NCBI GenBank assembly: GCA_013420905.1
Contig: JAAXNY010000006.1
Span: 3,472,001-3,536,000 of the forward strand
Direction of reading: 5' to 3'
Source: Collybia mongolica
Lineage: Eukaryota; Basidiomycota; Agaricomycetes; Agaricales; Clitocybaceae
Length of the DNA stretch: 64,000 nt
The position numbers and the translations under genes were made by a program. This document shows, piece by piece, positions 45,667 through 57,723 of the stretch. Numbering within the stretch: position 1 is the first letter of the stretch; each line of letters begins with the position of its first letter. Under the pieces are notes generated by a model. It saw only the letters and a program-made list of their open reading frames with translations, was not told the origin of the DNA and did no database searches.

Positions 45667-47069
45667 ATGTTCACAATCACTGCAATGACCCTTAAAGTCG
45701 CCAGCGTCGTCTCCTTCTACATGGCCGCAGCCCTCGTTGTCCGTATCACCTCCCATTGTTTTATAACTTCGTGCTGACTCTTCTGAAGATGGTTTTTGTG
45801 TGAGCGGTTCTGTGTTACCGATCCATCCACACATCTCATACCCGATCCAGTAACAAGGCCGTGTTGAACAATTCGCCAAACCTCCCCCTTCTCCTCCTCC
45901 TTGTCTAGCTCTTGATTGCCGTCGTTCTGCTACATGTCTCAGCAGCCTTTTCAAAGAAGATTGAGATTCCAAAATTTGACATTCGGGTTGCCAAAAAGCT
46001 TGTCCCAGTCGTCCTGGTCAATATCATTGGTCTCGTCTTCAATACTCTTTGCTTGCGCGATGTAGAGGCTTCGTTTTTCCAGGTACGTCCGGCTCACATA
46101 TCTCATACAAGAAATAGCCCTCCTGATCGAGTACCGTAGATCGCACGAGGACTTGTCCTACCTCTTACGATCCTCGTTTCATCCATCCACACTCTCACCA
46201 CACCCTCCCGAAAGGTCCTGATAGCCGCAGTTATGGTCACTATCGGGTTTCTCGTCGGCGTCGCGCCTGCATCTTCAGTCCCCAAATCAGCTGCGCCATC
46301 ACTCCTTTCCCTTTTCTACGGCGTCTTATCTTCTTTGTTTATCGCTTTACATGCTGTACTCATTAAGAGTTCACTCCCTCACTGCTATAACTCCACTATA
46401 CAACTCGCATGGTGGACAAATTCTGGTTCTGCTGTTTTCCTTCTGCCTGCTGTGATTGTACATGGAGAATTGGCACTCGTCACCAACATGATCCGAGACG
46501 GTACCTGGGATGGAACAGTTTTCTTTTGGGGCAGTCTCATCACCGGAATATTCGGCTTCCTGCTCTGCATCGCAGGCCTGCTGAGCATCAAGGTCACAAG
46601 CCCGATCACGCATATGTTTATAAGCGTTGGTTTATTTTGGCCTGCTTTTTTCCCCTCCATCTGAATTTCATTTTTTTCGGTACGACAGGCTGCACGATCC
46701 GTGATACAAACTTTACTCGGTGTTGGGATATTCAAGGATCTCCTCACAGTGTATATTACCTTTTTTCTTCTCATGCCGTTGGTAGACCCGCACTGATACC
46801 CTGTTGCCCAAAGTAACCGAGGAGCTTCTATCCTGGTTATCTCAGGTGGTACCATGTGGGCTTAACTCTTGCCCTTCTCATTCATGCTCACTGACATCTT
46901 ACCTCCCAGGTTCTATACGTGGATTAAATCGATCGAATCCATGCCAACATCCCCGCCACATCATACAAACGATGTTGAAGCGAATAGAAGGGAAACCTTA
47001 CTATTGAAGACTCACAATGGCGAGAGCGTTCCCCGAGAACCATCCCCTGACTACTCGGAGGAAAAGTAA
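45667..47069 (+). CDS. GDP-fucose transporter-like protein (SLC35C type), with in-frame TAG
   Basis: A DMT-superfamily nucleotide-sugar transporter expected in the Golgi. Family features are MVFVNKAVLN, FDIRVAKKLVPVVLVNIIGL, VFNTLCLRDVEASFFQIARG, SSLFIALHAVLIKSSLP, FWGSLITGIFGFLLC, IKVTSPITHMFIS and MFYTWIKSIES; these follow SLC35C1 order. Exons join at LV|MVFV, VFV|NKA, FFQ|IARG, FIS|AARS, LLTV|NRG and TM|FYTW. In the second membrane segment the frame meets TAG (45906-45908) where relatives usually have Gln. Either a 48-nt intron (gtgttg at 45861 to tctag at 45908) removes it, or the gene is broken. The C-terminal tail is short and polar. Confidence 0.75.
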
Positions 47070-48155
47070 AATATGACAATTATTTGGGGGCGTAGGCTTT
47101 TTAATCTATAACAATACTCTGAGGCTTGCGGCATTGGACAATATACAACGGAAAATGTAATACGTTCACTACTTTTTTTGCGTTTAGACTTACATGTCGT
47201 GTGACAGATACCTGAGGGGAGATATTCGCCTTGGGCCTCGTTGTGGGCATCTCCTTCAGGGGAGTCAGGTTAAGCTAAGTAAGTGTTTCCCGATGACATG
47301 TGGCAGAAGCGCCCTCGATGCCGAATCCTCACAGTTCTTGATTCCCCGTTATTCAGTCCACAGTGGACTTTTCCTGCACCTCAGGGGACACCTGGGCTGC
47401 CGAATATGGTCACATGCTATGTATAACGAAGAACCATCAAGCCTTACGCGTGGCATATGTCGAAAAAACATACAGCTCGTGTGAGTCTATATTCTCTGTG
47501 AACTCGGCGAGGTGAGTAGGATTCAGATAATAATTACCATCATTGACGGAAGCCTTAACCTGAGGAGCTTTTCAGCCGTCCCTCGATCATTGTGTTGGCG
47601 GAGATATCCTAAGCTTGTATGATGGGGCTCCTTTCTACCCTTTATCTCCTTACGCATTGCTATACAGCGGAGCATGACTGCGGTCGCTTACAATATCCCC
47701 CTACGTCCAACACCATAGTTAATCTCCAGTGCGCTACCAACTTGTCATAATAATTGATAATAAAGCGAACAATCTCTGGAGGAACAAAAAAAAAGGAATA
47801 GGGTTTTTCGTTTGTCGAGGCGAAAACTCGTTCACATTTGCTTCGTTCCGAATAGTCAGCAGGTGTCGCATGTGAGATCTCAGAAGGTCATAACACCGCT
47901 ACTCGTCAAGGATGGCATCAAGGCACCCAGGCAAGGCACTGCTTCAATCTGATATCATTGATCCTGATACATGGGAAAGCCGATCAATGATCAAACTTGA
48001 GAAGTTGCGAATCAGGGAAAATGCCCTTGTTATATCACTCACATCCACAATGACTTCAGTCTGGAGGCCGAAGGCCTTAGTACCCCCTTTCCGATACCTT
48101 TCCCTGTATCGCGCAATCCCTCCCTTCGTGAAGCCTATTCAAAGCACTCAAAGGA
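47070..48155. other. Intergenic, no supported gene
   Basis: A 1,086-bp stretch after the transporter. It includes a 95-codon frame at 47912-48199 that overlaps the probable 5' part of the acyltransferase in another frame and has no family similarity. An A9 run near 47787 is the only low-complexity feature. Confidence 0.4.
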
Positions 48156-50103
48156 ATGTCGACGTTATACGCCCACATTCCCCACCTGCCCCAGCTTGAT
48201 AGCCTCATATGCCGGAACGGCTGTACCATTCATGAGTGCCAGTGTGCTTTCCCGGGGGAACTGACTGTCAATTCCGCCTCTTCGGATGATACACTGCTAG
48301 GTGCCGATGTGAATCAGGTTGAGCGTATCCTGGGAGATACAGAGCTTTCTTACTTCCTCCCGTCCCGTGACAATGGCGTTAATGACATGTACGTCGATTT
48401 GTTGCTGGGATCCAAGTGCTGATAAAAACCCATGAATCTATTGCAGGTACCTCCATCTAGGTTGTCGGGCTGTCACCGAACTACTAGATGTGAAGCGCGT
48501 TCGTCTGGTTTGGGCTATTCTCCGAATTCGACACCCGCTCCTCGCATCCAAGGTAGAAATGCATGACTACAATGATGTCCGATTCGTGTGAGTCAATAAT
48601 TCTCTACATCAAAATTCTATTCCTATAACATGCCTGCCAGATACCTCGCACCCTACTCTGTAGAGGATGCATTGACATCTGCTAGTGCTAACTTTGAGTA
48701 TCGCACGCAGACGAAAGACGGTGTGTGACGTAGGCTAATTTTACAGTCTAGATGGCTGAACGGATTTACAGAGCTGATTGATTCGTATCTTAACGGACCT
48801 CGAACATTATCGAACGATCGTCTTGCTTATTTGATAATCTCTCGAGAAGCTACTTTAAGCTCCCCACAGCCAGTTGATGCAGAAAATCCTAGTACCAACT
48901 GTGATTTTTTGATATGTGCTACTCACTTTTTAGGTGATGGCATGGCTCTCCATCAATTCGCGAACGACTTCTTTTGTCTTCTTGGCGGCCCATCAACCAT
49001 GAACGAACTAGCGACGTTACTCTCATCAGAATGGCTTTCACGGTGCGCAAAAATTCATGTGAGTATAAACTATTGGTGCATATAACATTTAACTTATACC
49101 CTGAAGGTCACCTTACCTACTGCTTTAGAAGATAGATTGCCACTGTCCAACGGAAAATTCCGCCGCTTAGCCTCTCGCATTGACTTCGATCGAAATCAGG
49201 AGAAACTAATAGTAAGTTGCAGTAATGTTTCTGGCGACAACAATATTTAATAGTTGTGAAGGGTGGCCACACTTTCCCCCGAAATTCTGGCGCTCAACGC
49301 CGCACTGTCGTGCCCACGACTTCCATCGACGCAGATCGCACAAAAAAGCTCCTCAAGAATTGCAAGGCCCATGGCGTATCAATATCCAGCGCTCTTTTCG
49401 CGCTATGCAATATTGCATGGGCCAAAACCTCTGGTAGGAATTGGGAACTACCAACGTAAGTAGTGGTCCCTACGTACATGGTATGTCTGACGGATGTGTG
49501 TCTAGGATGATGTATTCTGCTTTGAATTTAAGGCCATATCTTAAAGCCAATAGCTCGGTTAATGACTCTTATTGGTATCTGGCCATCGGATACTTCAATG
49601 TTGTCCTACCCGCCTTTCTTCCTACTTCTAGCGATATTTCTACCACTTTCTGGCATCGAGCATGGTCTGCTAAAGTGCAGAGTACGGATGCGGCGAAAAA
49701 CCCCATGACTGTATCCCGTAGTCGCGAAATGGCCCGCGAGAGAGGAGGACGTGCTCGAGCCTGGGCGAAAGATGATGATGACAAGGAGCATGGTGCCTGG
49801 AGAGCGCCTGCACATTGCCCCAAAAAAGCTTCCAACAGTTCTCCCTCGAACGCTTTGATCGGTCTGTCTCTCTTGGGTAATCTGGATGGGATCTACAACC
49901 ATTCGACTTTCCCGAGTGTTCGATTCCACACTCTTACTACTGGGTCAAGACAACGCTCCGGAGGAATGCTCTTATTCGGTTACACATTCGTAGGAAAGTT
50001 GTGGCTAAGCCTGGGTTATGATGAAAATGGCTTTGATAAAGATACGGTTAGGAAATTTTGGGGTAATTTACTCAGTTGCACAGACGAGTTTTTGATCAAC
50101 TGA
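48156..50103 (+). CDS. HxxxDG-type CoA-dependent acyltransferase (condensation-domain fold)
   Basis: A fungal member of the BAHD/condensation-like acyltransferase clan; donor and acceptor are unknown. The conserved N-terminal line is ERILGDTELSYFLPSRDNGV, joined to NDMYLHLGCRAV. The catalytic motif is ATHFLGDGMALHQF, an HxxxDG with the general-base His. Then come ISSALFALCNIAWAKTSG and MMYSALNLRPYL. The C-terminal VGKLWLSLGYDENGFDKDTV resembles the region of the structural DFGW-type motif, but that motif itself is not clear. Introns follow NDM, RFV, TKD, KIH, KLI and LPT, all GT-AG. The Met at 48156 is simply the first in the frame; upstream exons are possible. Confidence 0.75.
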
Positions 50104-51040
50104 TGGTTCGGTACCGGGACTGGACTACCAGGTTCGGGGTTTAGGATGTTGTGGACTTCGTCTTGTGAAACGTAGAATCTTGAATGTATGATGTATATAA
50201 CCGTGTCAACATCACGATGATTCCCGCAGTAGTGTACCTAATAGTATTCAGTTTTAATCTGCACCATCTAAGACTGTGGGATTTATCTTTCTCTCTGGTA
50301 GGTATTCTGAACTTTCTAACATTTTCAATACCTTTCAGTGATTACGAATCTAGCGAGATTGGTAGAAATGATGAGAACTGATGTTAAGCACAGGCCGACC
50401 GCTCCAAGGAGATTATGTTCGGCTGTTCTCTCTTGAATCTAACTTCAGGACTCACATTACTATCATCCGGGTAGATGTCGATCAGATGCAAGAGAGAGTG
50501 GTGTGTACCTTGGTTTCGGTATATTGTGCCCATGTAATATAGCCCAATGTAGGTCAGACAAGAAGTATCTGTAAATCAAATAAGCAACGTTTATAAAGCT
50601 GAAAGATGTCGAGAAGAGACAAACATTCCCATGGGTGTATGAGATAAGTACCAAGTAGGTGTGTTTATAGTTGGGCTGTGGTAGGTTCAAAGTAGACCAC
50701 TGGGATGCGAGCAATTGTACCATCCTCTTTCTATTCTGCACAGATTTTTGGGAAAGGCAAAGTCTCGATTCAGAAGAGATCGAATTAGCAGTGAGATTTT
50801 GACGATATAGTGCTAGTGTGACAAAAATAGATCTCGACCTAGACCTGTAAGGGGCAAACGAGACTCGGAACAGACTCGGCTAGTCACCCGTCATTGCCGG
50901 TTCCTGACTGGACGCGCTAGACATAAACCCTGTAAAGACTACTTATCGTTCATCGGTGGATCCTGGAGGACTCGGGAGGGTCTTCGGGGGGTTTCCAACA
51001 ACCTTTGAGTTCATAATTAGTGACTGCGCGATAATATCTG
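50104..51040. other. Convergent 3' region, no gene seen
   Basis: A 937-bp AT-rich stretch between the stops of the acyltransferase and TBC genes. Several short frames occur, none supported by family resemblance or splice structure. Confidence 0.45.
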
Positions 51041-53424
51041 TTACAAGTCAGGCAATTCTCGTTGTAGCAACCGCGTCCATGTACTCTCTTTCCACCATTC
51101 ATCCATATGATCTATACGTTCCCACAATGTCTCTTCATCGACACCATATATTTCATATTTGCCCCCGTCAAGGTTCCGACCTTCACGCTTTGCAACATCA
51201 AGTGCGGCTTTGTTTTCCCCCCTTGATGAAACATATGAGTATCGAGAAATACTAGATGAATTAGCACGCACTTAAGCAACTCTAGTAATTCTCTCCGATC
51301 GGGGAAGAACAAGCGCGGTTCCAGGACAGCAAGGATTCCAAGCGAAGCACGGTATAAAAAAGAGTCACCTTCGAGTAATAGAACATCCCAAACACGAGCA
51401 CATGCTTCGAAAGGGAGATGGTCAAGAAACAGGGGAAGTAACCAGTCATTGAGGTAGGCGGCTGGCGATATTTGATGTTGTTTGAAATTGAAGTAAACTG
51501 TAAAACGGTGAGAAAGGAACCCATGCGCACTTCAGGTACTCACTTTTCGGCATACCATCCGCAAGTAACGTATCGAATATCCTGCAGAGTGAAATCAGTG
51601 CCTGGGTGGCTATTTCGGGTTTTAGAGCGTACCGATAATAAGCTTCCACCTAGAGTTTCCCGTGTAAGTTTGTTTAGTACAGTAAAGAGAGGATCCGTAC
51701 ATCGTCCTTTGCACCTTCTCCACCAAAAAAACTGCGCATGCAATGTCGTTCCATGAGATTTCGCATTACCACAAAGCCCTGTTGAACAGGCATGTTGATC
51801 AACAGCATCGCAGCAACCTTTGCTGCGCCTAAAGTATACCCTAACCCTTCGTCGCTCCGGGAGACAACCCATGCACAGAGCATATCCTTTAGTTCAGGAT
51901 ATAAGGGGCCTGTTTCAGGGTCGAATATATGAAGTGCGGGGAGGGTAGTGGACATGTCCTCTTCAATAAGACTCATGCTAGATCGCGGAAAGACGCCAGA
52001 GAGGAGAGCGCGTTTCGCGCGTGCAAGGCAAATACGATAATGGTCTGAATAATAAGGATATGATAATAGAGATGTCAAATATTGTTTTGGGGTAAAGTGA
52101 GTTGCAGCCTGGATATCTGCTGAGTGAATATCTACCTTTGCTCAACGCTAAACCGTTTCCGACCGCGTGTTCCCACATGGATGCACGAAGTTTTGTCGGA
52201 ATACCTTTCCACCAGAGTTTCCGAAGGGACGGGTTTCTGTTAACGACTTTCCAGTCTGGAACAATCTCTTTTTCCCAAATATGTGTTGAATCTTCGATGT
52301 GTTTTTCTCGAGCGAGACGACGTTCGTTGAGTGCCTTCCGCCTTTTCTCTGCTGTTAGACTCAAGCATCAGTAAAAGTCTGCCTGGAATGAGTGAACACC
52401 AACCGGCGGCACGGCTGAGTTTCATCATGGATTGCCAATCGGCCATGTGCTTCTCATCCTCCTGACGAGGCTTGGGAGGTAAGAACATTGGCCGTGTCTT
52501 GCTTCTGACCTTTTCAAATGTACTAGGCCCTGCCGAGCGTGTTGGTCTGTGAATAAATGGCTTCTGAGGCAACTGTAAGTCCGTCTGAGGTGCTGATGAT
52601 GACGAGGGAATAGATGCAGGTGCGAAGGTCACTGCGGCGGGCGATGGTGATGAAGTAGGGGTTGGAGTTGCAGTATTACTCTGAATTTGTGGGAGTGCAG
52701 GGCGAATGGAGGGTGCTGGTAGAGATTGAGTGGAGTTCGTGATGTGGGGTGGAAATTCAATAGCTGGAAACGAGGGCGGAGAGACCGACTCAAGAGAATG
52801 TTCATATAGCTTTGCCTGTTCTGACGTGGAGGTGATGCGATGGGAAGTTGGGATTCCTGCAGAAGCATCAATGACAATGTTTGGATATGATGCAGTCTCG
52901 CCGTCCTCAGTCGATGCGGAACTTGAGGGTTTTGGGTCCTCTCTATCTGAACTAGAGGCTGAAATAGAAAGCGATATTTGCGAAAAGTTGGAGGATTCTA
53001 GAGGTGAAGTTGGTGAATCTGGAGGAGGGGAGTGCGGTGTGGACCGCACTCCATTACCATTAATGTCAATCGTCGATACTGAAATATTTGGGGCTTGGAA
53101 GAATCCATTCTGCGTGGCACCGCTCTCCGCTTCCAGTCGAAGATTATTTCTTGTGGACATATTTCTTGCAAGGTCTTCCCGGATGGCGTCTGAGGAGAAC
53201 TGATAGGCCACTTCGTTTGGATCTCCATCGGAGAAGGCATCGTCAAAGTCGAAGGATGAGAGGTGTTTTATGGGGGGTTCTATCGGGACATTCGGAGTGT
53301 GCTCCATGACATCTGCTGGGACTGCAGGCCGTTCTAAGTGAGAGCGTATGTCTTGCTGCGGAGGGGTGATGGTGGTCAAGGAAAGATAGTTTGGATCACC
53401 ACCGTGGCTTCCGGTCGCGTCCAT
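51041..53424 (-). CDS. TBC (Rab-GAP fold) domain protein with atypical catalytic motifs
   Basis: The N-terminal 340 residues are Ser/Pro/Thr-rich and likely disordered (start MDATGSHGGD at 53424). A charged helix (AEKRRKALNERRLAREKHIE) leads to the TBC domain: RKLWWKGIPTKLRASMWEHA, then IEEDMSTTLPALHIFDPETG, LCAWVVSRSDEGLGYTLGAA and the C-terminal YLNDWLLPLFLDHLPFEACA with RVWDVLLLEGDSFLYRASLG. Introns follow AAG/A, LSK, KDD, YYR, MPK and LLK. In active TBC GAPs the first catalytic motif is IxxDxxR and the second YxQG. Here they read IEEDMST and YTLG, so both finger residues are missing. It is divergent from GCP4 (142 bp). Confidence 0.88.
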
Positions 53425-53566
53425 TCTTACCACCACCTACACGCCATATTCATCACCTGACTTGCAGTTCCCTTGTAACATACCTGCCGGTTGGAGGCAA
53501 CAATCAGTTCAATGAAACTGAACATTGAAACTGACTTCGTCAATCGCAACGAGCTTGACGTGTAAC
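53425..53566. promoter_or_regulatory. Compact divergent promoter TBC gene / GCP4
   Basis: Only 142 bp separates the two start codons, so the two genes probably share one nucleosome-free promoter. It contains no distinctive motif that I could recognise. Confidence 0.45.
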
Positions 53567-55933
53567 ATGATTGCAGAAATCCTCCTTCTCCTTGCTGGCC
53601 ACTCGTCATCTCTATTCCCTACAGGTCATACCCTACATCCATCCTTCACACCTCTTCTGCACCCGGGTGAGCAACAGTGTCTAGAGTCGCTCGGCCTGAT
53701 TGCTTTCCGGTTTCGCAAGATAAAGGCATCGTGCAGTGTGTTATCGGGCTCTTCATCTCGTTTTGTGTGCGCGCTCTCTGCAACCCTCGATCATATCCTG
53801 AAAAATGAATACGAATCTCTCGTTATAGAAACAGAGGCCAAGGTCCTCAAGCGCGACGCAAGTCTTGTTGCAAGCGGTTCTTTCGTCCCACTATCATCTA
53901 TCCGTGCAACCTTCGCGGAATGGGACTCCCCTCTTGCAGCACTCGCTTCTCTTATTGACGAACTGGAGTCAGAGAAACATTGGAGGCCTGGCCCGCTGAT
54001 TGACATGCTACTGGCCCGCTCACACACGGGTGTGCACCGGATTGCAGACATTTTGTCGCGTCTTTCTATTTCCGTACAAAACGTATGGCGAACTCAACTC
54101 ACTGCATTCCTCGTGCATGGATCATTACCTTCCGTGGATCCTCTCGCGTCGGACAAGTATGTGCTTCTGGAGGGTTCCATTCCATCTTGTGTATCTGCCG
54201 AATCACGCGACTCCATAGCATACATCGGACGAGCCATTGGTACAGTGAAGGCCGAAAAATGGCAAAAACAGCTCCCGAGGAGTCTCGCCTCAAGTCATAC
54301 CATGTTACTGGAAACTGTCCTACCAGAAGATCAACACGCTTTTGACTTGGTCCTTTCGCAGATAAGAACAAATGTCAGCGAATGGCTATGGTTGAATGTC
54401 TTAACTCAAGAGGGAGTTGAAGACACAGTAGATTCATTGTGTGTTCTCAGTCTTTTCCTTTGGCCCCCCCTTTTTTTTTTTTGACTATATCCTAATAGAG
54501 CCAATTATTTTTTGCTCCGGAACGGAGAGTTTAGTCTTTCACTGATACGAGAGATCGAACGCCTCAAGCTTTCTCGCTTGACGATCCGTTCAGGTCCAAC
54601 TTCGATGATACGCGAGCAAGATCTGAACCTTGCCCTCCTTCGTGCATCTCTTGGGACAACGGCTCAGCATGATCCAACTCTTGCTCACCTTCGTTTTTCA
54701 CTTCCTTCTGGACCTCTCCGACCTCTCCTTCCGTCACTTGTGACTACTACCCAACATTCTCTGAAAGCTCCATTGATATCAACCATTCTTCCTGATCTAA
54801 CTGATCCCCAATTGTTCAGCTCCCACCTGCTTGGGACGCCACTCATCTTAGATTACAATGTTACATGGCCATTGGATCTGTTCCTACACCCGGCTGACCT
54901 TACGGCTTATGCTACTCTATTTGCCTATCTTTCGGCCTTACGAAAAACGCACACGAGGGTCCACAGTTGTTGGACATCACTTTCTAATTCTCAACGTGCA
55001 CGTCGCCGGTGGACTGGGCTTGGAGAGGGTGGGACAACGGAGGACCTAGAAGCAAGGAGTAGGTTGTTGAGATGTAGCTGGGGAATTGTTCGAGAAATGG
55101 AGTGGTTTCTCGACACGTTACTGGGCTATCTCATGATGGACGTGGTAGATGTGGAGTTTGGAAAGTTGAAAGATGTGCTTGGAGAAAAGGTACCACCCGG
55201 CGGGTCTGAGAATGCGCTGGGGAGGGAGACCCCTACTCCTGATGAGCAACAAACAGCGACGAGGAGACTTACGAAGCTTCCTTCATCGAGCATTTCAAAT
55301 ACATCCACCTCTCTGCCCTTGGACTTCACAACTCTTCGTACAATTCATACGACATATCTTGATCGTTTACTGACGGGATGTCTCCTCATGAACCCTTCTC
55401 TGACTTCCATCATTCGCTCAATCTTGGGCGTTTGCGAGCGGTTTGTTGCCCAAGTGGAAAGGTGGGGTGGAGATGTTCTACCTGCACTATTGTTTGAAGG
55501 GAGTTTGAAAGGTGGGGATGAGAAGGTTGGTGTCATGGTCAAGGAGCGTTGGGTGGTTGCCGCCGAGATCAATGAGGTGAGGATACCTCCTTTATTATCA
55601 TGACTGCTCCCTGATTCCCATCCCGTTCAGACGCTCCATCATCTACTGGACAGTTTCTATGAGAACCTATCACTCTCCATCTCACAACAACCATTCAGTA
55701 CTTCATCAGATGCATCGAAATCAATTCTTATGAATGCGAGTATGGCTAGCCATGCAACCTACAACTTCTCAAGAGCAGCTAAAGACATTGATGGAGGGGT
55801 CGGGGGGGTTAGGAGGCATGTTGAACGGCTGTTACTAAGGCTCGACTTCAATGGCGGATTTTCCAGACCTCGGGAAAATAACTCCAGAGAACAGGGTGAT
55901 TCCGATATTCTTGTACAAGGTGGCCTTATATAG
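53567..55933 (+). CDS. Gamma-tubulin complex component, GCP4-like (Spc97/Spc98 family)
   Basis: GCPs build gamma-tubulin ring complexes that nucleate microtubules. The start MIAEILLLLAGHSSSLFP matches the GCP4 N-terminus (MI-E-LL-AL-G). Three exons (53567-54438, 54499-55576, 55631-55933) give 751 codons. Family blocks are LKNEYESLVIETEAKVLKRD, TGVHRIADILSRLSISVQNV, WRTQLTAFLVHGSL, LDYNVTWPLDLFLHPADLTA, YATLFAYLSALRKTHTRVHS and MEWFLDTLLGYLMMDVVDVE. The C-terminal gamma-tubulin-binding half is therefore present. The first intron holds a C7T12 pyrimidine run. GCP4 fits best because of the short N-terminal domain; GCP5/6 are much longer. Confidence 0.88.
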
Positions 55934-56324
55934 ACCAATATATTATCCAACATCCAGATATTGGATCTTTGTTTTCGAATTTTTTTTTACGTGACTCTGG
56001 TTCCTGGCCTCAGGTAATTAGTGTTACATAGTAATTAGGGTCGACGTCGAAAAAGGGTAACCGATACTGTTCATGTTCGCTAAAAAAAATTCCCTCGTCG
56101 GACATGTCATGTACCGACACCAACATAAAACAGCACTCGTGATAAAGGGGGTGAGCCGATACGAGGTAAGACTGAAAATCTGATACATACATATAGGATG
56201 GTGTGATTGTGACGAAAATCAGGCCGTCCGACTCCGAACCCGCATAATTCGTCCGATGACTTCTATTCCAAACACGGTTCAGCGTCTCTCCCACCAACTG
56301 CGTCTGCTCAGGCCACATTCAACT

Positions 56325-57521
56325 ATGTCGTCTCGTAAGTTCAGCTCCCTTCATTTCCATCCTTCTGACATCGCGATCGTCAGAGTACACCCCCCGTCTC
56401 ATCGCTGCGGCGAATACTTTAGGTGATTGTTTATCGATCTCACGCGATACTCGTACCAGCTGATCACATCGTAGAACATCGCGTCTTCATTGAGCAGAAT
56501 GGATCTGTCGTTTCCCCGTTCCATGATATCCCCCTCTTCGCTGACCAAAACAATGGTATATTCAACATGGTCGTTGAGGTGCCTCGCTGGACCAACGCCA
56601 AGATGGAGATCTCCAAAGAAGAACCCTTTAACCCTATCAAGCAGGATATCAAGAAGGGTAGGCTGAGATACGTCCGTAACTGTTTCCCCCACCATGGATA
56701 CATCTGGAACTACGGCGCTTTCCCCCAAGTATGTTTTATCCACACACGATAGTTTGCATATCTAATTCAATGCTTCCATAGACCTGGGAAGACCCTGCGC
56801 AGTCTCATGCAGAGACCAAAGCCAAGGGAGATAACGACCCTCTCGATGTATGTGAGATCGGAGAGCAGGTTGGTTATGTTGGTCAAGTTAAGCAGGTAAA
56901 AGTTCTCGGAATCATGGCACTGCTGGACGAAGGCGAGACCGACTGGAAAGTCATCGTTGTTGACGTCCAGGACCCCTTGGCATCCAAGTTGAATGATATC
57001 GAAGACGTTGAGCGTCATCTGCCCGGCCTGATCAGAGCTACAAATGAATGGTTCAGGTTAGTCGGGCAACAGTGTATTTGAAGTATATTCCATAAAGGCT
57101 TTGTGTAGGATCTACAAGATTCCCGACGGAAAGCCCGAAAACACTTTCGCATTCTCCGGGGAGGCCAAAAACAAAAAGTACGCTACTGAGATCATCCATG
57201 AATGCCATGAGGCTTGGCGTCGTCTGATCACTGGCGAAACGCCTTCCAAAACTCCATCTTATGACCTTTCTATGTATGTTTTCTGCAACTACATTCTATC
57301 AACTTGTTTAATATTTGGGACAGCCGCAATATCACTATTCAGAATTCCCCCGGCTTCATCCGGAGGGATGACCCATCCTACACCAGCATCCCTGCCGATT
57401 CGAGAAAGCCTCCTGCCCCAATTGATGCCTCTGGCAAGTACTTTCATGGCAGTATGGGAATCTAACTTATTGTTGTCCTTCAGTTTCAAAATGGTTCTAC
57501 ATTTCTTCCGCGCAGGTTTAG
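56325..57521 (+). CDS. IPP1: Cytosolic inorganic pyrophosphatase
   Basis: Hydrolyses pyrophosphate to drive biosynthesis. The spliced start [20 protein letters not shown] uses a 10-nt first exon piece. The family core is almost unchanged: [80 protein letters not shown] and [20 protein letters not shown]. Mg-binding acidic residues lie in GDNDPLDV and DEGETDWK. The final intron uses a GC donor (TCTG|gcaagt, 57434-57483), giving [15 protein letters not shown]. Reading through to a GT donor instead would end in an unrelated tail, so GC-AG is strongly favoured. It converges on POM152. Confidence 0.95.
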
Positions 57522-57723
57522 AGTAAATGTTTATCATAGATTGAAATCAAAAGTCCAAGTTTTACCGTTATGAGGTGAATGACTGTCCTCTGTCATTGTG
57601 AAATAACGGATTACCGTACAACTGTGTCAACACAAGATGGTCAGTCAGATGTCAGCAATTAATTGTATAGGTTGTACAAGTGAAATAGTCTATGTGTGGT
57701 ACGGCTCAAAGGAAACAAGTTTA

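Noticed and set aside
47912..48199. 95-codon plus-strand frame before the acyltransferase
   Set aside because: Overlaps the frame leading into the conserved acyltransferase start, shows no family resemblance and has no clear splice link.
54460..54482. C7T12 tract suggesting a frameshift in GCP4
   Set aside because: It lies inside a regular GT-AG intron (54439-54498), where it serves as a pyrimidine tract, so the reading frame is unaffected.
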